Positions 19,966-32,212 of a stretch of 64,000 bases of DNA are shown here, in pieces (the stretch's first letter is position 1; every line of letters begins with the position of its first letter). The notes beneath the pieces were generated by a model. The model was given only the letters and a program-made list of their open reading frames with translations. It did not search any database and was not told the DNA's origin. A program made the position numbers and the translations under genes. Origin of the DNA: Blastobasis lacticolella (taxonomy: Eukaryota; Arthropoda; Insecta; Lepidoptera; Blastobasidae); assembly GCA_905147135.1 (NCBI GenBank), contig LR990055.1, forward strand, positions 1,178,001-1,242,000, written 5' to 3'.

Positions 19966-20559
19966 TGAGCACAACCGTTTACAAATCACATTATAAAACG
20001 CCATGAGCATCACACAGAAACGTGAATTAGGTACTTATTTATAGATACCTATAGTACTTAGATACCTACCATTTATCAAACGAAAATGTTTGCTTCCATC
20101 GCTTACCGCCGAAGTTGCAGATGTTCCACCATACCTACTCAATGTGCGACCAGCTACATTAACTCTACTTCATATTGTGGTATTTCACACTATATCATTA
20201 AACTATCCCGCAGAATCTATTACTTTTCCGGGATGAATTTTCTATGATACTTGGAAATAATGTAGAGAAATAATTTTCAAAATATTTTCAGTACTTACCG
20301 AGAAATTCACAAACATACAAACTCCTAGAAGGTAGGTACCACATAGGTACTTATATGTAGATTTTTATGTTCGGTGGTATATGTACTTACTATACAATGG
20401 CAACGCATGACAATACCTACCCTATGTATACTAATTATAAAATGCTGAAGATGTTGGTATCTAGGTACCTAACCACGTGGTGACGACTGTCATTATCTCA
20501 ATTTGGCATGGTGGTGCTGCCAAATCAACTCTCGGCAGATTGTCTCAGTTTCGGCAGCG

Positions 20560-20760
20560 TCCGCTGTATGGATATTACGAAATTCGCGTCACAGATGCGC
20601 CCAGACTTTAATGTTTGGACTTTATTGTGTCAGCCGTCGCCGCGCTCCATGGCGCGCAGTGCCATAGCAGCCACAGCCAGCACAGCGCGCCAACCACTCG
20701 CGTCTTTGTTTCCCGCGCTTTGTGCTCGCTTCGCGTTTTCGCGGGAAAATTTATGAGTGC
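20560..20760. other. CpG-rich patch in AT-rich DNA
   Basis: A local GC-rich stretch around 20635-20745 (GCCGCGCTCCATGGCGCGCA) stands out. It could be a promoter, a first exon or repeat-derived. No protein family is recognisable on either strand. Confidence 0.3.
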
Positions 20761-21595
20761 TATCTGGGAAAGGAAACGGAAAAGTAGAAGATAGTGCCAT
20801 GAAATGTTAGATTCTATAGTCTGTAATTAATTCATTTTTACATGGACCTATGGAAATACCGTACTTACTGTGATGATGTGGTGGTAGTGATTTTTGTGAA
20901 GCTGAACGAATGGTCTTGTTAGTGTTAACTGGTTGAGGTCTGTACTTACATACTTCTTAATTTTTGTTTTGAATAACTTTACAGGCCGGTAGGTAAGTAC
21001 ATACGTACTTGAACATCAATAAACCTAGTTAGAGAGTCGCATAGTGAAAATCGACGGCTTACCCTTGCGAGCGTGTTGCGGAGCATATTAAGATTACCAA
21101 CGTCATCGATAAACATAAGTGTTTAATCAACCCTAGTCGCTACATCAATATTATTCTAAATTCTGCGGTATGGTATGGTAGTCTGGTATTCTAGTACATT
21201 TATTTGGACCTTCAAGTGGATGCAAGACTCTCACACTAACCGTGGTTCCATTACAAGCCTCAAGATGTAAGGTACCCATGATACGTATACTTACAAACTA
21301 CCTATCTATTTTTGGATGACCCATGCCGCTTATGGATCTGACATTGGGGCGAAAAGCCACTTGGCTTGGCCATCATGGTACCGTCGGCAGTAGAATGCAG
21401 TTCTAAATAGAATAGGTATCTAGTAAATGTTGTATCAGTGCGTGTGTGAAAATTTATCTGCAATATTTTCTTCATACTTAATTAAGTACCTACCTAATTA
21501 GCTACCGGCAAACATTTTGTACAAGATATTATAATAACGATATAACCAAATAACGATATTTCCTTCAAATGAAATCAATCAATTTGGTGACTATG

Positions 21596-21804
21596 ATCTG
21601 TTTAAACTGACTTGTCTTATTTGATGAACAAACAATGCCCAAAATCACGACTTGCCGTATCAATCACGGTACGTATATTGTGTATAGATGTCGAGAATTA
21701 TATAAGAAACACATAGAATGTGAATTTCAACGAATACTGCTGTACATTATCCATTTAAATACATAATTTCCTTAACCAAATGAGGCAAGTCAGTTTGGAC
21801 AGAT
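21596..21804. mobile_element. MITE family G, copy 1 (209 bp)
   Basis: The termini are ATCTGTTTAAACTGACTTG and CAAGTCAGTTTGGACAGAT, a near-perfect inverted repeat. A second copy with the same interior lies at 53544-53758. It has no coding capacity. Confidence 0.85.
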
Positions 21805-23149
21805 GATGGGCAATACTTAGAGCATGTGTTTGGCTGTGAGTGTGGGAGCGGAGTATAGGATTGTAGTAGAGTAGGCCTGTAGTACTTTGTTCTTACTTAC
21901 CAAAGTAGTAGAGTCCGTTCCGTTCCAGGTACAACACCAGCCATAAATGCTTCTGCAAGGGTGTATGTAGGTCATATCAGCGATACCAAGTATGGCGTCG
22001 CCATCATCGGTAGTTCCGTCGTCTGTACTTGTATTTTGAGCCACCAAGCCCAGCAGATGGCACGGTTCTCACCCAAAGAGCTGGTGTGCTCCGGATACCG
22101 TATCAGACGTAGGAATTGTTGATTTTAAGCGACACTTCACCTCGTCCTCTAGCTGATTTGCGCTACCTCTAGCCCGAGATACCAGTGCGCACATAGATGC
22201 GAAGAGGAATGTAGGGCTTTCGCAGTCAGGATGGGAGCGATAGGAGTTGGAGAGCCGACAAGAATTCATACATCGAGCCAGTATGAGGGAGGATAGATAC
22301 TATACTTGATGTGTAATATATAAAGGAAGGATATTGACTGCTCCAATTGGTCCCTCGGAGAGCTCTGCTGGTTTGATTTTCGTGATTTTCGATGTCCCTG
22401 CGTACCCGTAACCTTCAACATTCCTTTAATATGTTCTATTGATGTCCTGTCGCAACCAGCGTACCCGTAATTTTCATCGAGTCAAACATATTTTTCGATC
22501 TTCATAGATGAATCAAACAAATATTTGTGAAGGTACCTACCGTCATAAGAGGTGGTGGTGAGCACTTTCCGGTCGGTCATAATTCTTAGTAATTTCTGCT
22601 TTCCATCAGACTGGCTTGCTCGTTTATTAGGTTCTCACTAACTCATAAAAAACTTAGTTTAAACGCGAAAGATTGATGTTTTCATTAAATTTTCATGTAG
22701 ATATTTAAGTAAAATATTGGTTGCACCAAACCTCGCAAGCTCATAACGGTTTCAATGTGAAAAGCCAATCCCGTAACTCTACTAAGACCTAATTCTACCA
22801 AGTTTTGGGTAGCAAGGACGGCTATAATAGCTGGAAAATTTGAGCTTTATAGTATTATCCAGAACGAATATAGGATCTGAAAATTCGACAAACGCATTGT
22901 GATAAGGTAGGTGCCTCTTTTTAGTTTCCCTTACTTTTTGGTCGTCTTGGCGGGGGCACTTCTGTATTTCACAAGATATATAAGCAGGTACTTATGGAAT
23001 AACTAACTATAACTTTCTGAATTTAGTTCCATTTCGTGTATCAGAGGTTGGCGATCTCGTCTGCCGTAGCACGGGATGTCATACTCGTACCTAGCTATCT
23101 TTTAGTGTGAGATCTTTCCCTGTTTTTGCATAGGCGGCGGTTATTTATG

Positions 23150-23260
23150 AGCTTTTAGAATTATACATAAACAGGCATGCTCCATCTTGGACCGCATCGT
23201 CACTTCCCACTAGGTGAGATGGCAGTCAAATACCTGGTAAGTCAAATATGTACAAAAAAT
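23150..23260 (+). mobile_element. LINE 3'-end remnant (Jockey-like)
   Basis: ATAAACAGGCATGCTCCATC, TTGGACCGCATCGTCACTT and GTGAGATGGCAGTCAAATAC recur in the better fragment at 23795-23990. Confidence 0.5.
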
Positions 23261-23794
23261 TGCTTCCATCTGTCGTTGGTTATACCTACCTACTTGCTGG
23301 ACTTTATCGCTCACTGAGTCACATTGAATTACATTTTTAACTTTATGCCAAGGCAGAAAAGGTAATGAATTTGTAGATAGGCGGCTATCCCGGCCATGGT
23401 CCGCCCCAATAGGAAACTCTACCACTAGGAAAGCGCTCCAAGCGCTCGACCAACGCGTGCAAGCCTGAGTCCCGCCTTCCCATTTCTTTTTGTCTTGTTA
23501 TAATAACTGCACCTAAGTAATGCCAATATTATGCTCGTATATTGTACTATTACAGTTTAACTCGCAGCCGTTCCATGATAGTTTAATTCACATAAACGCC
23601 GTCAATCTCGTCTAGCACGCGCGCAGTCTGTACCACTCAGGCGCACGGCTGCCCTGCCAAGAGGCGGGCCCATGATTTATTGATGCGAGTACGCTGTCAG
23701 CCCGACGCTGGCCACAGGGCACGTTTAGATGTGTAATGTTAGGGAAGAGTGGTGAAGAAGCCTGGCTTTGACAAGACTAAGTAATCATCTTGGC

Positions 23795-23990
23795 GTCAAC
23801 ATCCCTGTTGTGGCTAACGAATGGAACACGTTGCCTGCGAATGTGTTGCAGGGATGATCACTATAATCTGGACGCCTTCAGGGCTAGAGAGAATAGGCTG
23901 TACCTAAACAGGCTTGCTCCATCTTCGACCGTATCGTCACGTAGGTACCATCAGGTGAGATGGCGATTATATGCTTGTCTAATCTAATTA
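23795..23990 (+). mobile_element. LINE 3'-end fragment (Jockey-like)
   Basis: The degenerate reading matches the end of a Jockey-type reverse transcriptase (a tail with WN-LP, then RVNRxxxxLxxLAPS-like residues) followed by a 3' UTR with GGTGAGATGGCGATTATATG. 5' truncated. Confidence 0.6.
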
Positions 23991-24239
23991 AAAACAACAT
24001 TCTCATATTGGCTATTGACAGATGAGTGACTGCCATCTGACCTCCATGACTATGTATTTAAAGCTTATATCAATACGCTAAAAATTTCTGCGACGGCTTA
24101 AACGATGAACCTCTTTGAAGCCAAGGCGGAGCGCTAACTACAGTCACCTAGGTACACACCATTCATGAAATAGGTACAGCATCTACAGCCGGTACCTAAT
24201 TGTTGCACAACGGCTAGCTTCGGCTTAGAGGTACTTATT

Positions 24240-24607
24240 TACTGCCACATAGGTCGGTAGCCTAATGCTTAAGAGGTCCGGCTCGTACCCCGGAGATACC
24301 GGGTTCAAACCCCAGTGCCGCCATGTATCTATGACTTGTTTCTGAGTTATAAACATTAGTTGAACACTAACCGATGCTCGTAAGGTGAGGGAAAACATCG
24401 TGATTAAGCCTGCAGAATGTGAATTCTGGCGACTGAATACGTAGATAACCATGATCTAATCTGGTCAAGTTCCCTTGTTAACAGGGTCACGGAGGTCAGA
24501 CGGCAGTCGGTCCACTGTATTTACCTGATCTGCCTAATCCTGGACCACGGTCAACGTGAAACCCGGGTCCTCGCGCGAGAGCACAACCGGGATATTTACG
24601 CTAAGGT
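24240..24607 (+). mobile_element. SINE family A copy
   Basis: The tRNA-like head has GGGTTCAAACCCC as B box near 24300. It is followed by the family body (GATGCTCGTAAGGTGAGGGA, TTCCCTTGTTAACAGGGTCA) and the tail GCACAACCGGGATATTTACG. Complete but diverged. Confidence 0.85.
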
Positions 24608-24679
24608 GACCATGCGACAGAGACGACGCTCTACGAAGCCGAACTACCCGTGCATTATTTTACACTGACATGTGTCATC

Positions 24680-24915
24680 ATCATCATCACAGCCCATAAC
24701 AGACCACTAAGGGGGAGGTGATTGCCATAATCTCCACGCTTGGCAGGCGGGTTGGAGATCGCAGAGTTTGAAATAACAATCGAAAATGCTGCTGCCCATT
24801 TTCCAGTCTACGGAGATTCTACATCTTTTGCCTCGAAAACATTAGTCGCCTTGTACGACACCCACGAGTGTAAGGGGTTGGTGCTATTCTACTCTGCCGA
24901 ACACCACACGGTCGC
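24680..24915 (-). mobile_element. Repeat family C copy
   Basis: It contains AGCCCATAACAGACCACTAA, TAATCTCCACGCTTGGCAGG, CGGGTTGGAGATCGCAG and ACGACACCCACGAGTGTAAG. This is the same module as 30637-30900, with a TCATCATCATCA tail at 24676. Confidence 0.85.
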
Positions 24916-25864
24916 TGACATGTGTGAAATGTAGTAAATATTTCGATCCCTACAATCTAAACAGGGCTTTACCACGACCGAATCAGGGCAAAGCCATTTC
25001 TGCACTCGACAGTAGCTGCATTATAAATCCAACATTGTTGGCTGAGACATTGTCTCGCGGTCATAATGGAGAGCCCATTAGACTAATAGGGTAGATGGCC
25101 TATTCGTGGCACCGCGCTGTGCCTAAGTCTGTACTTCGGCCTGGGTACGCTGAGACAATGGGAACGTGCCTATTCGTTGAGGGATTCTCCCCTTATTTAT
25201 TTCTCCCACCATGATGCGGTATTGCAAACAATAACAACGTATCTGACGTTCTCCATTATAAAACTAATCGTAGATGTTACTACTTTTCTACTTTTCATAC
25301 ATTTACATACACCAGCTAAGTTGGTGGGTACCTAATTGGTGACGTTGTTGCTGCCTAGTTGACTTGAACACCAACTAAGTATATCTGAGACTATCTGACA
25401 GCTAAGAGTTGAAGTGTGTTGAAGTTGTTGATAGTTTAGCTCTACACGGCATGGCATCTACTTATATCATAATTTGATTTCTGTGGCTCCGATAGTTACT
25501 TACGTATCTCCAACTTTATAACAACTAAGTTACACACCGATGTTAGAAATAAATGACTTTGAATTTGAACCTTCTGTTACACAGTTAACCAAAGTTGACC
25601 GAATTTCTAACCAAAACTCCGTCGCAGTCCCGCCTCGCCGACAGCCGGCTAACCGAGTTGATGTAGAACCCATAAATACATGAAACGTAAAGTGTTTATA
25701 TTTTTCCAAACAAAACGCCAAACGTTTATGTAATGGCAATACTTTAATGTGTGTTTTGACGTCTCCCAAATGGCCTGTCGACCCGGCGTGCGCGCAGAAA
25801 CTCTGTTTAATTTTATTTTAGGGCCACAGTTCGGAGCAAATATTGTATTTATTTAAAAGAAATT

Positions 25865-25922
25865 AGGTTCTTGCATATTATCTTGTAATGTGTGTGCAAT
25901 AAAGAGTTTTTACTTACTTACG
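25865..25922 (-). repeat. Interspersed repeat (AATAAAGAGTTTTTACTTAC)
   Basis: The string recurs inverted at about 52390-52425 (GTAAGTAAAAACTCTTTATT). It is probably the 3' terminus of a retroelement. Strand is arbitrary. Confidence 0.5.
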
Positions 25923-26282
25923 TGCTATCCTAAAGAGCTAACAGCTTAAGATATAAGGAGGTCGGCCGATGTGGAAAGTGAGGAAAGCGGAACCTGGCAG
26001 AAGCCGGGATTAGCCGCATGGGTGATGATGACGATAAAAATATATATTAACTATCCAACTTCAAAAGTCATCATCAACAAACAGTAGGGAAGTTCACTGT
26101 TGGACTGGAGCCTCCTCCACGTCAGTGGAGGGTTTTATGTTTGTTCGTTATTAAAGTTTGGTTCCCCCATTGCACTTAAAATACTTCGCCCTTAGGTCTT
26201 TTGGAATGGACTTATCTTGCCAAATCGGATAATTTTATTTATATAGGCTAGGTCAAGTGTGTAATCCTTCCGAGTGTGTATC

Positions 26283-26515
26283 GCCCCGGTCTGGTTTTGG
26301 CCCGCGGACCGAAACGCCTGATTAATTAAAATTCTTATTATTCTCAGGCGTTTGGGCCCAAACACAGTTAAAAATACTTTTAAAAAATTGTATATTTTCC
26401 GACTGTCCTAAAACCATTTTAAGGACATTTTAAACTGAAGTCGCAAATGGCTGAGGAAAAATATTTCTTTTAAGGCACAAATCGTTTCGGCCCGCTGGCC
26501 AAAACCAGGCCGGGC
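26283..26515. mobile_element. MITE with 33-bp imperfect terminal inverted repeats
   Basis: The left end GCCCCGGTCTGGTTTTGGCC and continuation CGCGGACCGAAACG pairs with the right end CGTTTCGGCCCGCTGG and CCAAAACCAGGCCGGGC. It is about 233 bp and non-coding. I could not fix a target duplication. Confidence 0.8.
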
Positions 26516-27111
26516 TGAAAATCCTGAACACTCATACTGAAAATGGAAATCTTTTGTGGACGACAAGCCGTATAAGATTTTTAATTTCTGTTCGTGTCAG
26601 TCCAACTATAATGCCAATGTCGATTCATTTCTATTTAAACATGTTAACGTATACGTTTATTTCTAAAAATATAATTTTAGAAATAAACAACGACAACATA
26701 GTAACAAAGACGAACAGAACGACTCGATGAACATCTCAATCCTCTATTCCATTCCAATAAATCCCTAGCTTCATCGCCCCTCAGCTATGTTTATTTGGCT
26801 CTATTTCCTGTAGCATATTTACATTTCGACAGATTCATTATTTCATAAGCGACCTATCTAAACAAATAGCGATCTAATTTTACAACGTTCGATGCGATCC
26901 TGTTTCATTGAACTCAATCGCTCCCATGCGCCAATGGAATTGTGAATAACATCTAAATTGCATTGAAATGGAACGCGAAACTGTGTGATGTTAAATGCTT
27001 GTTATTTCTTCACGCTCGTTCGCTGCTGGAGGTCAGCCTCCTCATTTCCTCCATCTTTTCATTAAATAACATTACATTCATTCAACTACATTAGTGGAGG
27101 GAGGGTATTGA

Positions 27112-27421
27112 AAAGTGTCGGTGCAGTAGTGCCAGAGGGCCGACTCGTAAGCGATAGATTCCGGGTGAGAACCCCAGTCCCGCCATGTACCAATGACTCT
27201 TTTCTGAGCTATGTACATAAGTGAAACACTAACCGATGCTCTTACGGTGAGGGAAAATCGTGATGAAACCAATCTGATCAGGTTCCCTTGTTAACAGGGT
27301 CACGGAGGTCAAATGACAATCGCTCTATTATAATACGATACCTGATCTGCCGAATCCTGGATCATGGTCAAGGCGGACCCCGGGTCCATGCGCGCGAGAG
27401 TTCAATCGCGACATTAACGGC
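27112..27421 (+). mobile_element. SINE family A copy, target of a hAT insertion
   Basis: A degraded tRNA-like head is followed by the family body (GTACCAATGACTCTTTTCTG, TTCCCTTGTTAACAGGGTCA) and the tail GACATTAACGGC. The hAT element at 27422-28471 inserted at the tail and duplicated TTAACGGC. Confidence 0.85.
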
Positions 27422-28471
27422 CAGTGGCGTAGCGTGCCCTTCGGGGGCCCCGTATCAATTATTGTGTTGGGGCTCCTCTAGCGGATACCCCCCCCCCCAC
27501 TACGGGGGGGGGGGTACTACTGAGTAACTTAAATCCTAGTCTCAGCTTAAGTCAATAAATGGACTAGCATAGCGAGCTCTTTGTTTGTGTGACAATAGTC
27601 TCTAACAGTCAGTTTCGCGAGGCTAGGTAGGGCTAGAAATTTTTGATATATTGGCCTTTGGCTTGGCTATATTAATTAACTTATATCATTGAATGAGCGA
27701 GCGCAGCGAGCTCAAACTTTTTATAATTTATCCATTAAAGCCTTGCGCGATTTAAATAAAAAATTACTTAAAATCAGCAAAATGACGATAGCGCCAGGCT
27801 ATCTCAAAATTTTTGACGAGAATTTATAATAAAATCAACTTCGCGAACAGTTAATGAGCGAGCGTAAAAACTCGAAATTTCTTGATATTTTGGCTATCAA
27901 AACGTTCTATTATTTACTTGAAAACAGACAAATTCAAAGATTGATTGCGTGTGAGCCAAGACGATTATGCGTGTGGGCGTGTGGGCCAAGGTATATTATG
28001 GACCACGTCCATATGACCCGTTTAAGAAAGAACGGAGTAAGGAGTTTCTTAAGCCTTTGGTGCTGCTGATAATTCCGAAAATATGAAATTTTCAATATGA
28101 GATCAAAATTGTTACCATTTTTGCCATCTGATAGGCGCATATTTTACCCAAAATTCAATGAAGTAAGTAATAAATGAGTGCGCGTGGAGGGCACTACGTT
28201 GTCTTGTTTTTTTTCAATAAAAATGATAAATACATATCTCTTTAACGAAAGATGAATGAAAACTTGTATTACTTGATTTCAATTGTCTTTTTTGCGGAGA
28301 TGCCTCCGACCCTGGTCTGAAATTCTATAAAATAATTATTTTTATCGGGAAATAGGGAAAGTTTAACTGAAATGATGGATAACGAGTTTTTGCTTACACA
28401 CGTTTGGGGGCCCTATGGCCCGGGGGCCCCGTATAATTGATACGGCAGATACGGCGGTAACTACGCCCCTG
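27422..28471. mobile_element. 1050-bp non-autonomous hAT element
   Basis: The termini are CAGTGGCGTAGC and GTAACTACGCCCCTG (reverse complement CAGGGGCGTAGTTAC), the CAGNGGCGTAG type seen in hAT transposons. The perfect 8-bp duplication TTAACGGC lies at 27414-27421 and 28472-28479. No transposase frame remains. The interior has repeated GAGCGAGCG / AGCGAGCTC words, and GGGGGCCC-CGTAT blocks near both ends. Confidence 0.88.
27486..27516. repeat. C11-ACTAC-G11 palindrome
   Basis: Eleven C (27488-27498), the spacer ACTAC and eleven G (27504-27514), extended by TA on both sides, make a 13-bp perfect stem with a 5-nt loop. It lies near the left end of the hAT element. Confidence 0.9.
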
Positions 28472-30059
28472 TTAACGGCAAGAGGACCAGTAAAGGGCAT
28501 TGCCATAATCTCCATGCTGGCAGGCGGCCTAAAGGGTCCGCTCTTATATAATAGTAAGAAGCTATAAAGCCATTATGACCCCCCCAGCCATTAGGGGGGA
28601 GGCATTCTTTATACAATTCTATTATCTAAATGTGTTCTTCCTTCAAACGGTTGCTGGTCACAGACTTTGAATAGGAATTATGTGTTTTTTTTCGCAGCTA
28701 GCATTCTCTCTTTGTTGTTTAGTACGCCCGTAAACTCGAGAGTGAGCTTTTGATCTCTGAAAAATGTAATTTGACTTGAGTTAGAGCGTTGACGAGATTT
28801 GATGTGATGCTTTTAGACGAAGCACAACTGGGATCTTGTTGACCCCGTTGCTGCATTGTAGCAATAGCTAGCGATAACTATAAGAGATATGACTGCCAAG
28901 ATGATTAAATCATGATATCTTCATGTGGAAGATACAGCTGCGTCAGCCTGTTACTGGGATGACGAAGATACCCACCACACACGTAGTGACAAAAACCCTG
29001 TATACCGTAGACCAAAACCAATTAGCCCGCTTGCCTGACAGACAGACCTGACAAACACACATGTGTGGCTCCCGTGGTGTCGGGGGCTCGTGCGTGCTGT
29101 GACCGTGTTGCCCTAGTGCGCTCACGAAAAGCCTGCTGCAGGTTTAATGGGCCCCTTCAGCATTCATTAAGTGTGTGCTAGGGTTGTCAGTTTATACTGC
29201 GACCGACTGTACCTACATGGTGCGTATCGGTACCGATGTACCTCGCGGGCGCTTTCTTTTCGTGCGTTCTGATCGGACTACTTGCGTCACCCTTGCATGA
29301 GCTCGTTAAATTATGGAAAATAAAGTAATAGTTATTTGATATTTGGTAAGAGACAAATTAACCCTGTTTCAATAAATAAGGTTTGAGTTTGCCTATTTGT
29401 CTAGCGTATGACATAAAAACAAATTGTCAATTTCTCTATATCAGAAAAAGTTTTACGAGATAACCTCGCGTCCGGCGGATACATATTTCACGCGTTTAAT
29501 TCTTTTGGCGTGGATCGGTCTTGCGCGTTGTCTGCGGCGCATTTATGTGTCTCCGGAACATAATCGAGCTATTAATAAGGGAGACGCGTCGGCTTGTCGG
29601 TTGGGAACAGCGGGTTTTACCAATAGACAACGGGGCCAGGGTTCGACTGATTGGGTTAGAATTTAATCTCTCTACTTCTTTAGCAATTTTTAAAGGATCA
29701 AACTAAACATGCGGCCATGAGGGTATCATGATGATGACATCATACATGTCAAGATAATGAGAACTTCTCTTTGATTACGGACGTTGGTAACTTATTCGTT
29801 CAATTTGGACATATGCCTCCCCAGCCCCTTCCATCCTCAGAGTAAAAGCACGGAACCCGGTCTCAATCCGAAAAATGGAGTCCGAGGTAACCTGGTTCTA
29901 CTATATTCCCCGAGTTTCGTTTTTAGGTTTAAATATATATTTTCTCTCAAAATTCTCGTTTTCTTAAATTTGGCAATGTTTAAATTGTATCTAACGTGGC
30001 AAGAAAATATACAAACTTTGATAATAGAGTATTGCGTAGGTCTACAGACAAAGTGTTTC

Positions 30060-30535
30060 TTAAAGATGCAAAGCTAAGAACCATGACGATTAAACTGGCT
30101 TTCAAATAGAGAAAACCGCATCCAAATCGGTCCATTTGTTCGGGAGTTACGATGCCACAGACAGACACACAGATACACTTTTTTTTTTATGTTATACGGC
30201 AGACAAACAGGCAAGCGGGCCACCTGATGGAAAGTGGTCACCGCCGCCTATGGACATCAGCAACACCAGGGGAGTCACTGATGTGTTGCCCGCGTCTGAA
30301 GAGACCTCTAATATACCTCTTGAACGATCCCATGTCATAGTCCAAAGGAAACACTGTGGCTGGGAGCTCATTCCACATCCGAATCGTACGAGCGAGAAAC
30401 GTTCTTTCGAACCTTCGCGTCGTGACCAACAGAGGGTCTACGTAGTGAGGATGAGTACCAAGCCCACGGCGGGTGGTGCGATGGCGGAACACACGTCAAA
30501 CTTATAACACCCCTCTTTTTTCGTCGGGGTTAAAA
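30060..30535 (-). mobile_element. MITE family F copy split by a LINE fragment
   Basis: The left part contains GAAAACCGCATCCAAATCGG and GGGAGTTACGATGCCACAGA. The right part contains ACGTCAAACTTATAACACCC and TTTTTTCGTCGGGGTTAAAA. Between them the LINE fragment 30178-30492 is inserted, with ACAC shared at the junctions. Confidence 0.75.
30178..30492 (-). mobile_element. LINE 3' end with C-terminal RT residues (family D)
   Basis: On the minus strand a clean 84-aa frame (30238-30492) reads as the C-terminal tail of a CR1/Jockey-type reverse transcriptase: RRFERTFLARTIRMWNELPA followed by an FPLDYDMGSFKR-like stretch. It continues into a 3' UTR and an A tail (T-run on the plus strand at 30178). 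5' truncated. This is the best family D copy in the window. Confidence 0.88.
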
Positions 30536-30636
30536 AGGAGGGTGAAGTTTGGCATTGGCAGTGGAGGGGCGTCGCCTATTTATTCGTTGCCAGAGCAACG
30601 TGTGTTAATCACGGGGTCAGCAACGCGCTATAACAT

Positions 30637-30900
30637 CACAGCCCGTAACAGTCCACTGCAGGACTAAGGGCCTCTCCCACGAAAGGGGAGGTTATTGCCA
30701 TAATCTCCACGCTTGGCAGGCGGGTTGGAGATCGCAGTATTTAAATAATAACAGTATAAAATAATGGAAAATGCTGCTGCCCATTTTCCAGACTACGGAG
30801 ACTCTTGATCTTTTGCCTCGAAAACATTAGTCGCCTTGTACGACACCCATGAGTGTAAGGGGTTGGTGCTATTCTACTCTGCCGGACACCACACGGCCAA
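30637..30900 (-). mobile_element. Repeat family C, near full copy
   Basis: It runs from ATCACAGCCCGTAACAGTCC through CTCCACGCTTGGCAGGCGGG and GCTGCTGCCCATTTTCCAGA to CTCTGCCGGACACCACACGG. Closely similar to 49588-49842. Its opposite-strand copies end in ATG-rich tails, as LINE or SINE 3' modules do. Confidence 0.85.
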
Positions 30901-31961
30901 CGCGCTATATGATACCCCTGAAATTGCAAACGTCCTTATGCTAAGCTAAGGTATCTGGTTACCATCAGGCGGGCCACCTTAGTACCTACTACCTAGTACA
31001 TAAAATAATGCGTTAAGTGACTACTGTGATTATGAATGGTGTGAATAATTTACAAGCCCTGTTACAAGACGTACAAGGTATCTTCAAGCTTCTTGCAAGA
31101 CTGTTTTTACACTTGATATTGTCAATTTTGCTCAGGATATGCCTAATCTCTATGCCTTCAAAACATTTCTGAAAGGTCCCTCTATTTCTCTTTTTACAAA
31201 ATCTTTACAGCATTATAGTTAAAAAACGAATGCTCTGTAAAATTACACAATATTACCTCTATATTAATTGATGGTACTTAATACAAAATTAATAAACACT
31301 TCTCATTTATTCATCATCACACAGAACCTCAAACATTCCCTACTAACATCCGTACATGGACTTGCAAAAATATCACTATATCAATAAGTATCAATATATC
31401 TATGTTTCGTTTCTTGCAATAGTGATTCAATGAACTGTCAAAACTATAAAAACTGTTTACTTTACAGAACATTAATTTTAAAATACTCCTAAAGAAAATA
31501 CATCATATCAAATTAAGGCACAAGTGAGACAACGTCCGTATACTTTCGGATGTTATGTACATAACGCTCACACAAGTTCGCTCAGGAGGAATAGGCAGAG
31601 ACTATGGAATTACGTTCTTACAAAAAGAGTAGGTACTTACCTGGACCCGCTGAAAAACAATTTTCTGTAGTCATTCAATCATCTCTACCACGGAACTCTT
31701 TACCATCTCAATCTCTCCGACTGACAGCTACGCACAGCTGTTGTTGTTGTAATGTTAAATTTAACCTTTTCCCATCTTTTGTTAGCAATAAAACGCTGCG
31801 AGACCTGAATTCCGACGGCTCGCTATTTAATTACTCGTGACTCGCGACCATTGGGTGACAGATAAAAATGGTCCAGAATAATGGCTACAGAGTTTTTGTA
31901 AACAATAAGTAAGTAGATAGATATCTGCGCCCATCTTCCGACGTCTTAGTAAGTCCAGCTG

Positions 31962-32212
31962 TAGCTGTATTCACAATGGCTCGTAAATCGGATTCGGATA
32001 CGGATTCGACAAAGGACCCTGCAAAAGTTCTTAGGAAAATGTGGTTTCAGTTAATTTTGATGAAATTTTCATATGTTATAGAGAGTAGAGCTTCCGTGGA
32101 ATCTATCGGGATTCTGAATACCAGTTTTCGAATCGTTCGACACGGATTCTCCACTCACGAATTTCGTGTCGAATCGTTCGGAAACGGTTTCGAATCATTG
32201 TGAATACGGCTA
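31962..32212. mobile_element. 251-bp MITE family H, copy 1
   Basis: The inverted termini are TAGCTGTATTCACAAT and ATTGTGAATACGGCTA. CTG flanks both sides (31959-31961 and 32213-32215) as a candidate 3-bp duplication. A second copy of exactly the same length lies inverted at 59324-59574. The interior is itself partly palindromic (CGAATCGTTCGACACG, CGTGTCGAATCGTTCG). Confidence 0.88.
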
